Positions 1 through 5,960 of a stretch of 6,754 nt of DNA are shown here, one piece after another; the stretch's first letter is position 1, and each line of letters opens with the position of its first letter. The stretch is from Paracoccaceae bacterium (lineage in GTDB: Bacteria; Pseudomonadota; Alphaproteobacteria; Rhodobacterales; Rhodobacteraceae). The DNA lies in NCBI GenBank assembly GCA_003545125.1, contig DQCI01000236.1, positions 25,350-32,103 of the forward strand, read 5' to 3'. The notes beneath the pieces were generated by a model. That model searched no databases. It saw nothing but the letters and a program-made list of their open reading frames with translations, and was not told where the DNA came from. The position numbers and the translations under genes were made by a program.

Positions 1-32
1 GGTGAGGTATACGAGCGCGCCAGTCAGGTCTT

Positions 33-49
33 CGGGGTATCCTACCCCG
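33..49. repeat. Inverted repeat overlapping the aldehyde dehydrogenase stop codon
   Basis: CGGGGTA and TACCCCG form a perfect 7 bp stem around a 3-base loop. The stop codon of the dehydrogenase (TAG, minus strand, 42-44) lies in the loop and left-hand stem. The position would suit a transcription terminator for the minus-strand unit, but no run of T follows on either strand, so a classical Rho-independent terminator is not supported. It could also be chance in GC-rich DNA. Confidence 0.35.
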
Positions 50-1457
50 TCGGCAACCGACCGAATTCGGCGTAGACATGTTTGGTTTCCATGAAGGTCG
101 CGAGCCCCTCGAGCCCGTGCAAACGGCCAAGCCCGCTGTCGCGGTAACCGCCGGTTTCGGCTTCGGCGAAGAGGCGGTTGTGGCAGTTGATCCAGTCGGT
201 GCCCGATTTCAGCGCCCGTGCCACACGCCGGGCCCGGGCCTGGTCGCCGGTGAAAACGCTCGCGGCGAGGCCGTAGCGCGTGCCGTTGGCGCTGAGGACA
301 GCGGCTTCGTCGTCGCTGAAGCGTTCGACCATGATGATCGGCGCGAACAGCTCCTCCTGCACCAGCCGGTGGGCCACGTCCCGGGTCTCGCAGAGCGCCG
401 GGGGCACGACATTGCCGCGCGGATGACCACCCCGGATCTCGCCCGCGAGCAGGGTCGGCCCGGCCTGGGCGGCGGCGGCGGCGGCGAGATTGGCCTGGTA
501 TTTCTCTGCGCTCGGCAAATCGAACAGCGGCCCCATGCGGACCTTGTTGTCTATCGGATCGCCGACCGTGACGCCTCGCGCCGCCTCGACGAGGGCGGGC
601 ACGAAGCTGTCCCAGGCCTGTGCCTCGACCAGGACGCGGGCGACGGCGGTGCACATCTGCCCTGCATGCGCAATCGCGCCGTTCAGGATCTCGCGCACCA
701 CCGCCCCGATGTCGGCATCGGCGAAAACCAGCGCCGAGGCCTTGCCGCCAAGCTCCAGCGACAGGCGTTTGAGCGTCGGCGCGGCGCCGGCCATGATCGC
801 CTTGCCGGTGGCCGAGGACCCGGTGAAGCTCACCGCGTCGATCTCGACATGCGTGCACAGGGCACGTGCTACATCTATCTCGCCGTGCACAGCATTCACC
901 ACGCCCGCCGGCAACGACGGGCAGGCCGCGAGGCATTCGGCGAAGATCCGATTGACCGTCGGGGCCTGGTGCGCGCCCTTGACGACAACGGTGCAACCGG
1001 CGGCCAACGCGGGGCCGAGCGAGCGCAGCAGCAGGGTCGAGGGCGCATTCCAGGGCACGATGATTGCGGCAGTCCCGATCGCCTCCTGCGAGACGGTCGA
1101 TTGCTTGCCCTCGTCGATCTCAGAGACCCGGCCGAAGATCGCGCGCGCGAGCCCGCCATAGTAGCACGCCTCTGAAATGGCCGCATCGGTCTCGTGCAGG
1201 CAATGCGGCAGGACCTTGCCGTTCTCCGCCGCGATGGCATGTGCGATTTCGTCGCGCCGGGCGGCGATCGCGTCAGCCAACTCGTTGAGCACCGCCGCCC
1301 GCAGCCGCGGCGCATGCGCCCAGTTGGTCCGGTCGAAGGCGCGCCGCGCCGCCTGGATGGCCTCCTCGGCCAATGCTTCATCGGCGCAGTGGTGGGCCCG
1401 AAATCGTTCCCGGAATAGACATCGACCGTCGGGCGCAGCGCGCCATCCGCTGGCCAT
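42..1457 (-). CDS. NAD(P)-dependent aldehyde dehydrogenase, N-terminus displaced by a frameshift
   Basis: This is an aldehyde dehydrogenase superfamily enzyme, oxidising an aldehyde to its carboxylic acid with NAD(P)+ in the cytoplasm. The open frame is 471 residues, near the usual 480-500. Visible motifs, numbered from the ATG at 1457, are PWNAP with the oxyanion Asn137, the Rossmann-type FTGSSATGK at 211-219, LELGG with general base Glu235, GQMCT with the catalytic Cys269, and the C-terminal ETGGYRDSGLGR at 434-445. The Glu-to-Cys spacing of 34 is that of classical ALDHs, so the catalytic core looks functional. The first roughly 20 residues of this frame do not look like an ALDH N-terminus; the proper one lies in another frame starting at 1492, which overlaps the stop of the upstream regulator gene. 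The 1457 ATG is therefore probably not the native start. The aldehyde substrate is unknown; the neighbouring TRAP and monooxygenase genes suggest an organic or aromatic acid pathway. Confidence 0.85.
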   Translation of the reverse strand: MASGWRAAPDGRCLFRERFRAHHCADEALAEEAIQAARRAFDRTNWAHAPRLRAAVLNELADAIAARRDEIAHAIAAENGKVLPHCLHETDAAISEACYYGGLARAIFGRVSEIDEGKQSTVSQEAIGTAAIIVPWNAPSTLLLRSLGPALAAGCTVVVKGAHQAPTVNRIFAECLAACPSLPAGVVNAVHGEIDVARALCTHVEIDAVSFTGSSATGKAIMAGAAPTLKRLSLELGGKASALVFADADIGAVVREILNGAIAHAGQMCTAVARVLVEAQAWDSFVPALVEAARGVTVGDPIDNKVRMGPLFDLPSAEKYQANLAAAAAAQAGPTLLAGEIRGGHPRGNVVPPALCETRDVAHRLVQEELFAPIIMVERFSDDEAAVLSANGTRYGLAASVFTGDQARARRVARALKSGTDWINCHNRLFAEAETGGYRDSGLGRLHGLEGLATFMETKHVYAEFGRLPTG

Positions 1458-1492
1458 GCGCCGTCCACGTGATGCCGCGCCGCGTCCGTCAT
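1393..1492 (-). other. Out-of-frame native N-terminal segment of the aldehyde dehydrogenase
   Basis: From the ATG at 1492-1490 the frame reads MTDAARHHVDGAWPADGA and then TVDVYS, which is the typical ALDH opening (xxIDGxWxxxxG followed by xVxxP/S). It then runs out of register at about 1390-1420, while the adjacent frame picks up with DEALAEEAIQAARRAF, the next conserved ALDH stretch. A net change of minus one base (mod 3) separates the two. The ATG overlaps the regulator's TGA as ATGA, the standard arrangement for translationally coupled genes, and this supports 1492 as the ancestral start. Confidence 0.75.
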
Positions 1493-2183
1493 TGTGCCGC
1501 CCTCCCGACGGTGTCGTCCGCCCGCGCGAACAGGTCTGTGGAGTTGATCGTGGCGCGCGAATGCTCGCGCATCATCGCCTCGGCCCGCTGGCTGTCGCCC
1601 TTGCGGATCGCGTCGAAGATGATCACTGCTGCGAATGGCCGACGGTCAACCACAGCCGTTCGCGCTTCAGGTTTGTCGGGTCGAAAGCAACGGTGCCAAG
1701 CTCCACGAGCGGCAGCATCGCGATCCGTTCGAACGTATGAGCGATGAGTTCGTTGCCGCACTGGGTCATGATGGTTTCATGAAACCGGGTGTTGGCCCGG
1801 AATTACCCGCCGATCAGGTCGACACCCGGGTCGTCGCTGATCAACAGGGCCTTGGTCTCCTCGATGACGCCCGCCAGCGTCGCCTCGACCTGCGGGGACA
1901 TACCCATTTCGGAAAGCGTGCGCGGCAAGGGCTTCGAGAACGGCGCGCACTTCGATCGCCTTGGCCACGTCGGCGGCCGAGATCGACCGCACGGTGTAGC
2001 CCCGGCCCTCGCGCTTTTCGATCAGCCCCTCGGCTTCGAGCGCGGTCAGTGCGGTGCGGGCGGGCGCGAGACCGTGAATTCGGCGGCAACGCCAACCTCG
2101 GATATCTTCTCCCCCGGTTTGCGCGCGCCGGTCAGGATCTGGCTGCGGACCGCCGCAAGCACGTTTTCAGCACTGGATGGCAT
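1489..2183 (-). pseudogene. GntR-family (FCD/FadR-type) transcriptional regulator, broken by three frameshifts and one stop
   Basis: No single frame covers the gene, but the pieces join into one GntR/FCD repressor of about 230 residues, the normal family length. From ATG 2183, preceded by a GGGGAGGGG ribosome site, come MPSSAENVLAAVRSQILTG, then KISEVGVAAEFTVSR of the winged helix. After a frame change near 2062 comes ARTALTALEAEGLIEKREG, then VRSISAADVAKAIEVRAVLE opening the FCD ligand-binding domain. A second frame change near 1915-1920 gives TLSEMGMSPQVEATLAGVI. An in-frame TAA (1803-1805) sits before FRANTRFHETIMTQCGNELI, the metal- and ligand-binding FCD core. A third change near 1627 leads to VIIFDAIRKGDSQRAEAMMR, the C-terminal helices. 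FCD proteins bind small carboxylates and usually repress adjacent catabolic and transport genes. This one is divergent to the TRAP genes and overlaps the dehydrogenase start. As read it cannot make a full protein. Confidence 0.85.
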
Positions 2184-2205
2184 GGCCCCTCCCCGGGGGG
2201 CAGTA

Positions 2206-2215
2206 TTGGATACAT
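2206..2215. promoter_or_regulatory. Candidate GntR operator, copy 1
   Basis: TTGGATACAT matches the idealised dyad TTGTATACAA at 8 of 10 positions and lies 23 bases upstream of the regulator start, in the AT-richest patch of the divergent region. FadR-type GntR proteins bind short dyads of the form T-N-G-T ... A-C-N-A, so a site here would allow autorepression. This is pattern matching only; no binding data are implied. Confidence 0.35.
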
Positions 2216-2268
2216 ATATCGCGTCCTCGAGCCAGACAGGGGCGTGCTTGCCCAAATTCGGCTCAACT

Positions 2269-2278
2269 TTGAATACGA
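2269..2278. promoter_or_regulatory. Candidate GntR operator, copy 2
   Basis: TTGAATACGA also matches TTGTATACAA at 8 of 10 positions. It begins 63 bp from copy 1, about six helical turns, so two dimers would sit on the same DNA face. It lies just upstream of the candidate TRAP promoter. Either copy could be chance. Confidence 0.3.
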
Positions 2279-2291
2279 AATCTGAGTCCAA

Positions 2292-2320
2292 TTGTGACAT
2301 CCCGTCGCGGCCTGTACGAT
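2292..2320 (+). promoter_or_regulatory. Candidate sigma-70-type promoter for the TRAP operon
   Basis: TTGTGA (2292-2297) and TACGAT (2315-2320) are separated by exactly 17 bases, each matching the -35 and -10 consensus at 4 of 6 positions. The spacing and the position between the candidate operators and the TRAP genes are right. The leader that would follow contains a CGCGG/CCGCG hairpin (2325-2338) and a 12 bp perfect palindrome (2373-2384). Without expression data this is only a candidate. Confidence 0.35.
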
Positions 2321-2394
2321 TCGACGCGGGTCCCCGCGACGGGACAGGGGGTGACGGGACGGGGCGTGCCCTGCGGCGCGCCGCCGGGACAACC

Positions 2395-2400
2395 GGGAGG
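2395..2400 (+). promoter_or_regulatory. Strong ribosome binding site that bears on the binding-protein start
   Basis: GGGAGG is a near-perfect Shine-Dalgarno sequence, but the first ATG in the correct frame (2419) is 18 bases beyond it, too far. A start at 2407, where ATC now stands, would be 6 bases away and would give MKRLMSAIVVVGV, a better signal peptide with a positive n-region. This suggests the original start was at 2407 or nearby and has been altered. Confidence 0.5.
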
Positions 2401-2406
2401 AAAACA

Positions 2407-3308
2407 ATCAAAAGATTGATGAGCGCAATTGTCGTCGTCGGGGTGATCCTGGGGTCGGCCGCTTCGGCGGCGGAGCTGAACCTTGCCTAATTCATGGGGC
2501 CGAAACACCCGATGAATGCGGCGGTCTTCACGCCCTTCGCCGAGACGCTGGCCGAGCTTTCGGGCGGTGCGTTGACCGTGCGGCAATTCCCGGGCGGGGT
2601 GCTGAACTCGGTGCCGCCGAAGCAGTATTCGATCCTGCTCGACGGGGTGGCGGACATCGTCTTCACTCTGCCCGGCTATACCGGAGACGTGTTCCCGAAG
2701 ACCCAGGTGGTCGGCCTGCCCGGGGTCTGCGACAGCGCATCGGCCTGCACCGAGGCGCTGTTGCGTGCACGCTCGAAGACCTCAAAGGCCTCAAGGTGCG
2801 GGTCACCAACAAGGCCGACGTGCCGATCGTCGGGGCGCTCGGGGCGCTCGGGGCGTCCGCCGTGGCGCAGCCCGTGAACGTGATCAACCAGAACCTGACC
2901 AACGGCGTGATCGACGCGATCGCCGTCGGCCCCTCGGCGATCCGGTCGTTCAATCTGCAGGAGCCCGCCAACTACATCACCACCTGGTTCCCCGGGTCCG
3001 GCTCGGCCTTTGTTCTGCTCATGAACAACGATGTCTACAACGGGCTCTCGGAGGAGGTACGGGGCTGGGTCGATGCCGCCGCGGTTGAGGCGCTGTCGCT
3101 CTCGGGCGGCGCGTTCTGCGACAAGGCGGCAACAGACGGGATGGCCCTCGCCGCCGAGGAAGGCGTCGAGATGATTGACATCTCGGACGCGGAGAAGGCC
3201 CGCTGGTTGGAAACGATCGGGCCGGCGCTCGACGCGGCGATGTCCGAACAGGCGGGTGACATGACCATCGGTGAGGTCATGGCGCTGATGCGCGGAGACG
3301 GGAGCTGA
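2407..3308 (+). pseudogene. dctP: TRAP transporter solute-binding protein (DctP family), broken by an in-frame stop and an internal frameshift/deletion
   Basis: DctP-type proteins are periplasmic receptors that hand a carboxylate-bearing solute to the TRAP membrane subunits. A signal peptide is visible from ATG 2419 (hydrophobic VVVGVIL, then GSAASAAE). After ELNLA a TAA (2488-2490) interrupts the frame, then FMGPKHPMNAAVFTPFAE continues in the same frame as a typical DctP N-lobe, on to CDSASACTEALLRA. At about 2767-2772 the frame changes and resumes at TLEDLKGLKVRVTNKADV, followed by QNLTNGVIDAIAVGPSAI and a normal C-terminus to the TGA at 3308. The usual 30-40 residue segment between ALLRA and LEDLKGLKVRV is missing, so the total is about 300 codons against the usual 325-340. 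Downstream genes follow 4 bases later with good spacing. As read no functional receptor can be made; sequencing error could explain the stop but less easily the missing segment. The gene name is the family name, not a claim of C4-dicarboxylate specificity. Confidence 0.85.
2831..2856 (+). repeat. 9 bp tandem repeat inside the binding-protein gene
   Basis: The unit CGGGGCGCT occurs twice, followed by a third, near-complete copy (CGGGGCGT). It encodes the repeating GALGALGAS, where relatives usually have a single ALGA turn. Being a multiple of three it keeps frame, so it may be a slippage expansion adding three residues. Confidence 0.6.
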
Positions 3309-3312
3309 GCGC

Positions 3313-3837
3313 ATGGCCCGCAATACGCCCCGACTGCTCGTGGCGGCCGACCGGCTGATCGGCCGGCTTGCCACGGTCCTGGCCGTGATCGGCGGGCTCG
3401 GCATTGCCGGGCTCGTCGTCATCACCCTGGTCGCCGTGCTCTGGCGGTATGGGTTCAACGACCCGATTTTCGGCATCAGCGATCTCTCGGTTGCGACCCT
3501 CACCATCGTCGCCGGCGCCGCCGACGGCGCGCGGCACGGGGCGCATGTAAGCGTCAACCTGCTCGCCCATGTCGCCGATCGCCGCTTGCTGCGCTGGAGC
3601 GACGCGGTGATGCGCCTCGCCACTGCAGCGATCACCGGGCTTGCCACCTGGGGCCTGTTCACCAAGGCCTGCGGGATGGAGAAAGCCTGCATCACCAGCA
3701 ACTTCTCGATCGAACACTGGCCCTTCTACTGGTTTCTGGGCCTCAGTCTCGGGCTCTACACCTTTCATGTTCTGGTTCAGTTGTTCACCTGGCTGTGGCA
3801 CTTCCGGGGCGCCGACCCGAACGAGCTATCCGGCTGA
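3313..3837 (+). CDS. dctQ: TRAP transporter small membrane subunit (DctQ family)
   Basis: This is the four-helix small subunit that partners the large TRAP permease in the inner membrane. At 174 residues it has the normal length. Hydrophobic segments lie at roughly residues 17-42, 52-70, 92-117 and 136-160. The LWRYGFNDPIFGISDLS stretch after helix 1 and the AHVSVNLL turn after helix 2 are typical of DctQ proteins. ATG 3313 is preceded by GGAG at 3301-3304 and sits 4 bases after the binding-protein stop. Its TGA overlaps the next ATG by one base (TGATG), so the two membrane subunits are probably translationally coupled. No damage is seen, in contrast to the gene upstream. Substrate specificity is not set by this subunit. 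Confidence 0.92.
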   Translation: MARNTPRLLVAADRLIGRLATVLAVIGGLGIAGLVVITLVAVLWRYGFNDPIFGISDLSVATLTIVAGAADGARHGAHVSVNLLAHVADRRLLRWSDAVMRLATAAITGLATWGLFTKACGMEKACITSNFSIEHWPFYWFLGLSLGLYTFHVLVQLFTWLWHFRGADPNELSG

Positions 3838-5138
3838 TGGACGGCAGAACCATTGCCCTCATCGGCTTCGCAGCGCTGTTTTTCATGCTGTTCATCCGCA
3901 TGCCGGTGGGTGGGGCGATGATGCTTGTCGGGACCTGGGGGATCTGGATGATCCGGCCCCAGGCGGCGCTGCCGAAACTTGCCGGCGAGATCTTCAACGA
4001 AGCCTCGAACTACCCACTGACCTTCATCCCGCTGTTTGTGCTGATGGGAAACCTCGCGGGCGTCTCGGGCATGAGCCGCGATCTCCACGACGCGGCCAAT
4101 GCGTGGCTCGGGCATTTCCGGGGTGGACTGGCCTCGGCGACGGTGGTCGGATGCGCCGGAGTCTCGGCGTTGTCGGGGTCTTCGCTGGCCGCCGCCTTGA
4201 CCATGGGCCGGGTCGCCCTGCCCGAGATGCAGCGTTACCGCTACGCCGACGGGTCTGTGGCAGCGGGCGGCACACTCGGGATCCTGATCCCGCCGTCTGC
4301 TGGCTTTGTCTTCTACGCCATCCTCACCGAAGAATCGATCGGGCGGCTGTTCATGGCCGGCGTTTTGCCGGGGCTGTTGCTCACGCTCTGCTTCATCGGC
4401 GCAATCTGGATCGTGGTGTGGCGAAACCCGGACGCCGCGCCGGGACATGCGCGCGCCCTGCCCCTGCGCGCGCGGCTGCGCGCCACGGGACGCGCGAGCT
4501 GGATCACCGGGATCATCCTGCTCACCATCGGCGGCATCTATGCCGGCGTGTTCTCGGCGGTGGAGGCAGCGGGTATCGGCGTGGCGCTCGCATTGGTCGT
4601 CACCGCATGCCGACGCAAGCTCACCCGCGCCAACCTCGAGGAGGTCTTCGCCAGCACGCTCAAATCCTCCGGCACGGTGTTTTTGATCCTGTTCGGGGCC
4701 TTCGTGTTCAAATCCTTCATCGGGTTCACCGGCGTCACCTGCACGCTGTCGTTCTGGGTCGAGGGGCTGGGGCTCGGCGGCACCCGGGTGGTGATCGCCT
4801 TTCTCGTCCTGTTCATCGTGCTCGACATGTTCATGGACGGCTTCGCCATCTTGGTGCTGACGGTTCCGCTGGTGCAGCCGATCATCGAACCGCTCGGGAT
4901 CGACATGATCTGGTTCGGCGTGCTGATGGTGATCGCTCTGGAAATGGGGCTGATCTCGCCCCCCGTGGGGGTCAACGTCTTCGTGGTCAAGGGCATCGCG
5001 CCGGGGGTGCCGCTCGGCACCATCTTCCGCGGCATCCTGCCCTTCTGGTGCGCGATGCTGGTGGCGATGATCCTGGTGCTCCTGGTGGTCCTGGTGCCCG
5101 GGATCGCGCTTTTGTTGCCCAACACGATGTTCGGCTAG
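3837..5138 (+). CDS. dctM: TRAP transporter large membrane subunit (DctM family)
   Basis: This is the ion-coupled transport subunit of the TRAP system, normally a Na+-driven secondary transporter of the inner membrane. The 433 residues match the family length of about 425-435. Family signatures are SGSSLAAALTMG at 113-124, GTLGILIPPS at 145-154 with IGRLFMAGVLPG shortly after, and the second-half counterpart GLISPPVGVN at 371-380, the two re-entrant hairpin regions expected to shape the transport site. Multiple hydrophobic helices fill the rest, ending in a leucine- and valine-rich final helix. ATG 3837 is chosen because it overlaps the small-subunit TGA; an in-frame GTG at 3795 would overlap that gene by 43 bases and adds hydrophilic residues without family resemblance. 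It reads without interruption. Only 19 bases separate its end from the convergent permease gene, and I see no terminator there. Confidence 0.95.
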   Translation: MDGRTIALIGFAALFFMLFIRMPVGGAMMLVGTWGIWMIRPQAALPKLAGEIFNEASNYPLTFIPLFVLMGNLAGVSGMSRDLHDAANAWLGHFRGGLASATVVGCAGVSALSGSSLAAALTMGRVALPEMQRYRYADGSVAAGGTLGILIPPSAGFVFYAILTEESIGRLFMAGVLPGLLLTLCFIGAIWIVVWRNPDAAPGHARALPLRARLRATGRASWITGIILLTIGGIYAGVFSAVEAAGIGVALALVVTACRRKLTRANLEEVFASTLKSSGTVFLILFGAFVFKSFIGFTGVTCTLSFWVEGLGLGGTRVVIAFLVLFIVLDMFMDGFAILVLTVPLVQPIIEPLGIDMIWFGVLMVIALEMGLISPPVGVNVFVVKGIAPGVPLGTIFRGILPFWCAMLVAMILVLLVVLVPGIALLLPNTMFG

Positions 5139-5157
5139 GGAGCAGTTGCACGCAATG

Positions 5158-5907
5158 TCAGACCAGGACCGAATGGAACAGGCGTAGCGCGAGCAGGGTG
5201 AGCAGGAGCAGCGTCAATCGGTCGAAGCCTTCATGCGACAGCCGGCGGGCCAGCCAGGCCCCGGCCCGCATGGACAGAAGCAGCGGCGCGAGGGCCACGA
5301 CGCTCAAACCAAACAGCGCTGGCGTCAGGAAGCCGGCGGCGAACAGCGCGGGGAGCTGGACCATCGCCATGCCGAGAAAGATCGCCGAAATGGTCGCGAT
5401 GAACACGGGGCGCGGCAGGCGCATCGCATTGAGAAAACTCACCGCCACCGGGGCCGATATGCCCGCAGCACCTTGCAGGAGCCCCGCGGCCAGACCCGCC
5501 GGCATCGCCAGCCGCCGGGCTGTCGCGGCGCCCAGCCGGAAGTCGGGGTGCACCAGGCGCAGCGCGATGTAGGCGCTCACCGAAAGCGCCACGATCAGGA
5601 TCAGCGCGCGTTCCGGCAGGATCGCCAGCAGCACCGTTCCGACAAGCGCGCCGAACGCGCCGGTCAGCGCGAAACGCCAGGTAAAGCCGCCGCCCAGGCA
5701 CTCGTTCCTGTATTCGATCAACTGCCAGAGGTTGGAGGCGAGGTTCGGTGTGACCATGACCGCGACCGCGAGGCGCACGTCGAAAAACGCGGCGATCACC
5801 GGCACCGCGACCACCGGCGCCCCCGCCCCGGTCGCGCCCTTGACCATACCGCCGAGCGAGAGGGCCACGAGGATGACGAGGGTTGTGGACAGATCGAGCG
5901 TGGGCAT
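5158..5907 (-). CDS. TSUP-family (TauE/SafE) membrane permease
   Basis: This 249-residue polytopic membrane protein belongs to the sulfite exporter TauE/SafE family, whose characterised members move sulfite, sulfoacetate, thiosulfate or other small anions. The family's internal duplication is clear: GMVKGATGAGAP at 20-31 is echoed by GLLQGAAGISAP at 142-153, each at the start of a hydrophobic half. VTPNLASNLWQL at 52-63 is the usual first-half motif. Length is normal and no lesion is visible. The ATG at 5907 gives the expected family N-terminus but has no convincing ribosome binding site. The gene is convergent with the TRAP operon and divergent from the flavin monooxygenase, so it is its own transcription unit. 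Many TSUP proteins sit in aromatic and sulfonate catabolic clusters with unknown substrates, so calling it a sulfite exporter would go beyond the sequence. Confidence 0.9.
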   Translation of the reverse strand: MPTLDLSTTLVILVALSLGGMVKGATGAGAPVVAVPVIAAFFDVRLAVAVMVTPNLASNLWQLIEYRNECLGGGFTWRFALTGAFGALVGTVLLAILPERALILIVALSVSAYIALRLVHPDFRLGAATARRLAMPAGLAAGLLQGAAGISAPVAVSFLNAMRLPRPVFIATISAIFLGMAMVQLPALFAAGFLTPALFGLSVVALAPLLLSMRAGAWLARRLSHEGFDRLTLLLLTLLALRLFHSVLV

Positions 5908-5938
5908 GGGGCCGAACAGGATGCCGCCGGTCGGGCAC

Positions 5939-5944
5939 TGTCAA
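5939..5944 (-). promoter_or_regulatory. Candidate -35 element for the TSUP permease gene
   Basis: On the minus strand this is a perfect TTGACA. The best -10 at 16-base spacing is a weak CATCCT, after which only 10 bases remain before the permease ATG. If used, the message would have almost no leader, which would fit the lack of a ribosome binding site. Chance is a fair alternative. Confidence 0.3.
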
Positions 5945-5947
5945 GCC

Positions 5948-5952
5948 GGAGG
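5948..5952 (+). promoter_or_regulatory. Ribosome binding site of the flavin monooxygenase
   Basis: GGAGG sits 8 bases before ATG 5961, an ideal Shine-Dalgarno arrangement. It fixes the start, which also gives a correctly placed FAD-binding glycine motif within the first 14 residues. Confidence 0.7.
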
Positions 5953-5960
5953 TCATCGCA

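Noticed and set aside
5..14. AGGTATACGA near the left edge, a third possible GntR-type dyad
   Set aside because: It matches TTGTATACAA at only 7 of 10 and the neighbouring gene is outside the window, so its context cannot be judged; nothing else is recognisable in 1-41.
78..1175. Long plus-strand open frame (365 codons) opposite the dehydrogenase
   Set aside because: Composition is Arg/Gly/Asp-rich with no family motif; it is the antisense shadow of a clear ALDH in GC-rich DNA.
1803..2490. Reassignment of TAA to tyrosine
   Set aside because: Both internal TAAs fall at likely Tyr sites and no gene here ends in TAA, but three or more frameshifts in the same tract are not explained by recoding, Tyr codons elsewhere are ordinary TAC/TAT, and only two cases exist.
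1390..2772. Programmed ribosomal frameshifting
   Set aside because: No slippery heptamer or consistent downstream structure is seen at the junctions, and the shifts are multiple and occur in unrelated genes.
2676..3701. 341-codon minus-strand open frame opposite the TRAP receptor and small subunit
   Set aside because: No recognisable domain, and it spans the boundary of two well supported plus-strand genes.
5139..5157. Bidirectional terminator between the convergent TRAP large subunit and permease genes
   Set aside because: The 19-base gap holds only a 4 bp TTGC/GCAA stem and no T-run.
3641..5572. 643-codon plus-strand open frame overlapping both TRAP membrane genes and the permease
   Set aside because: It runs across the large-subunit gene in another frame and into the antisense of the next gene; the translation is Arg/Pro/His-rich without helices or motifs.
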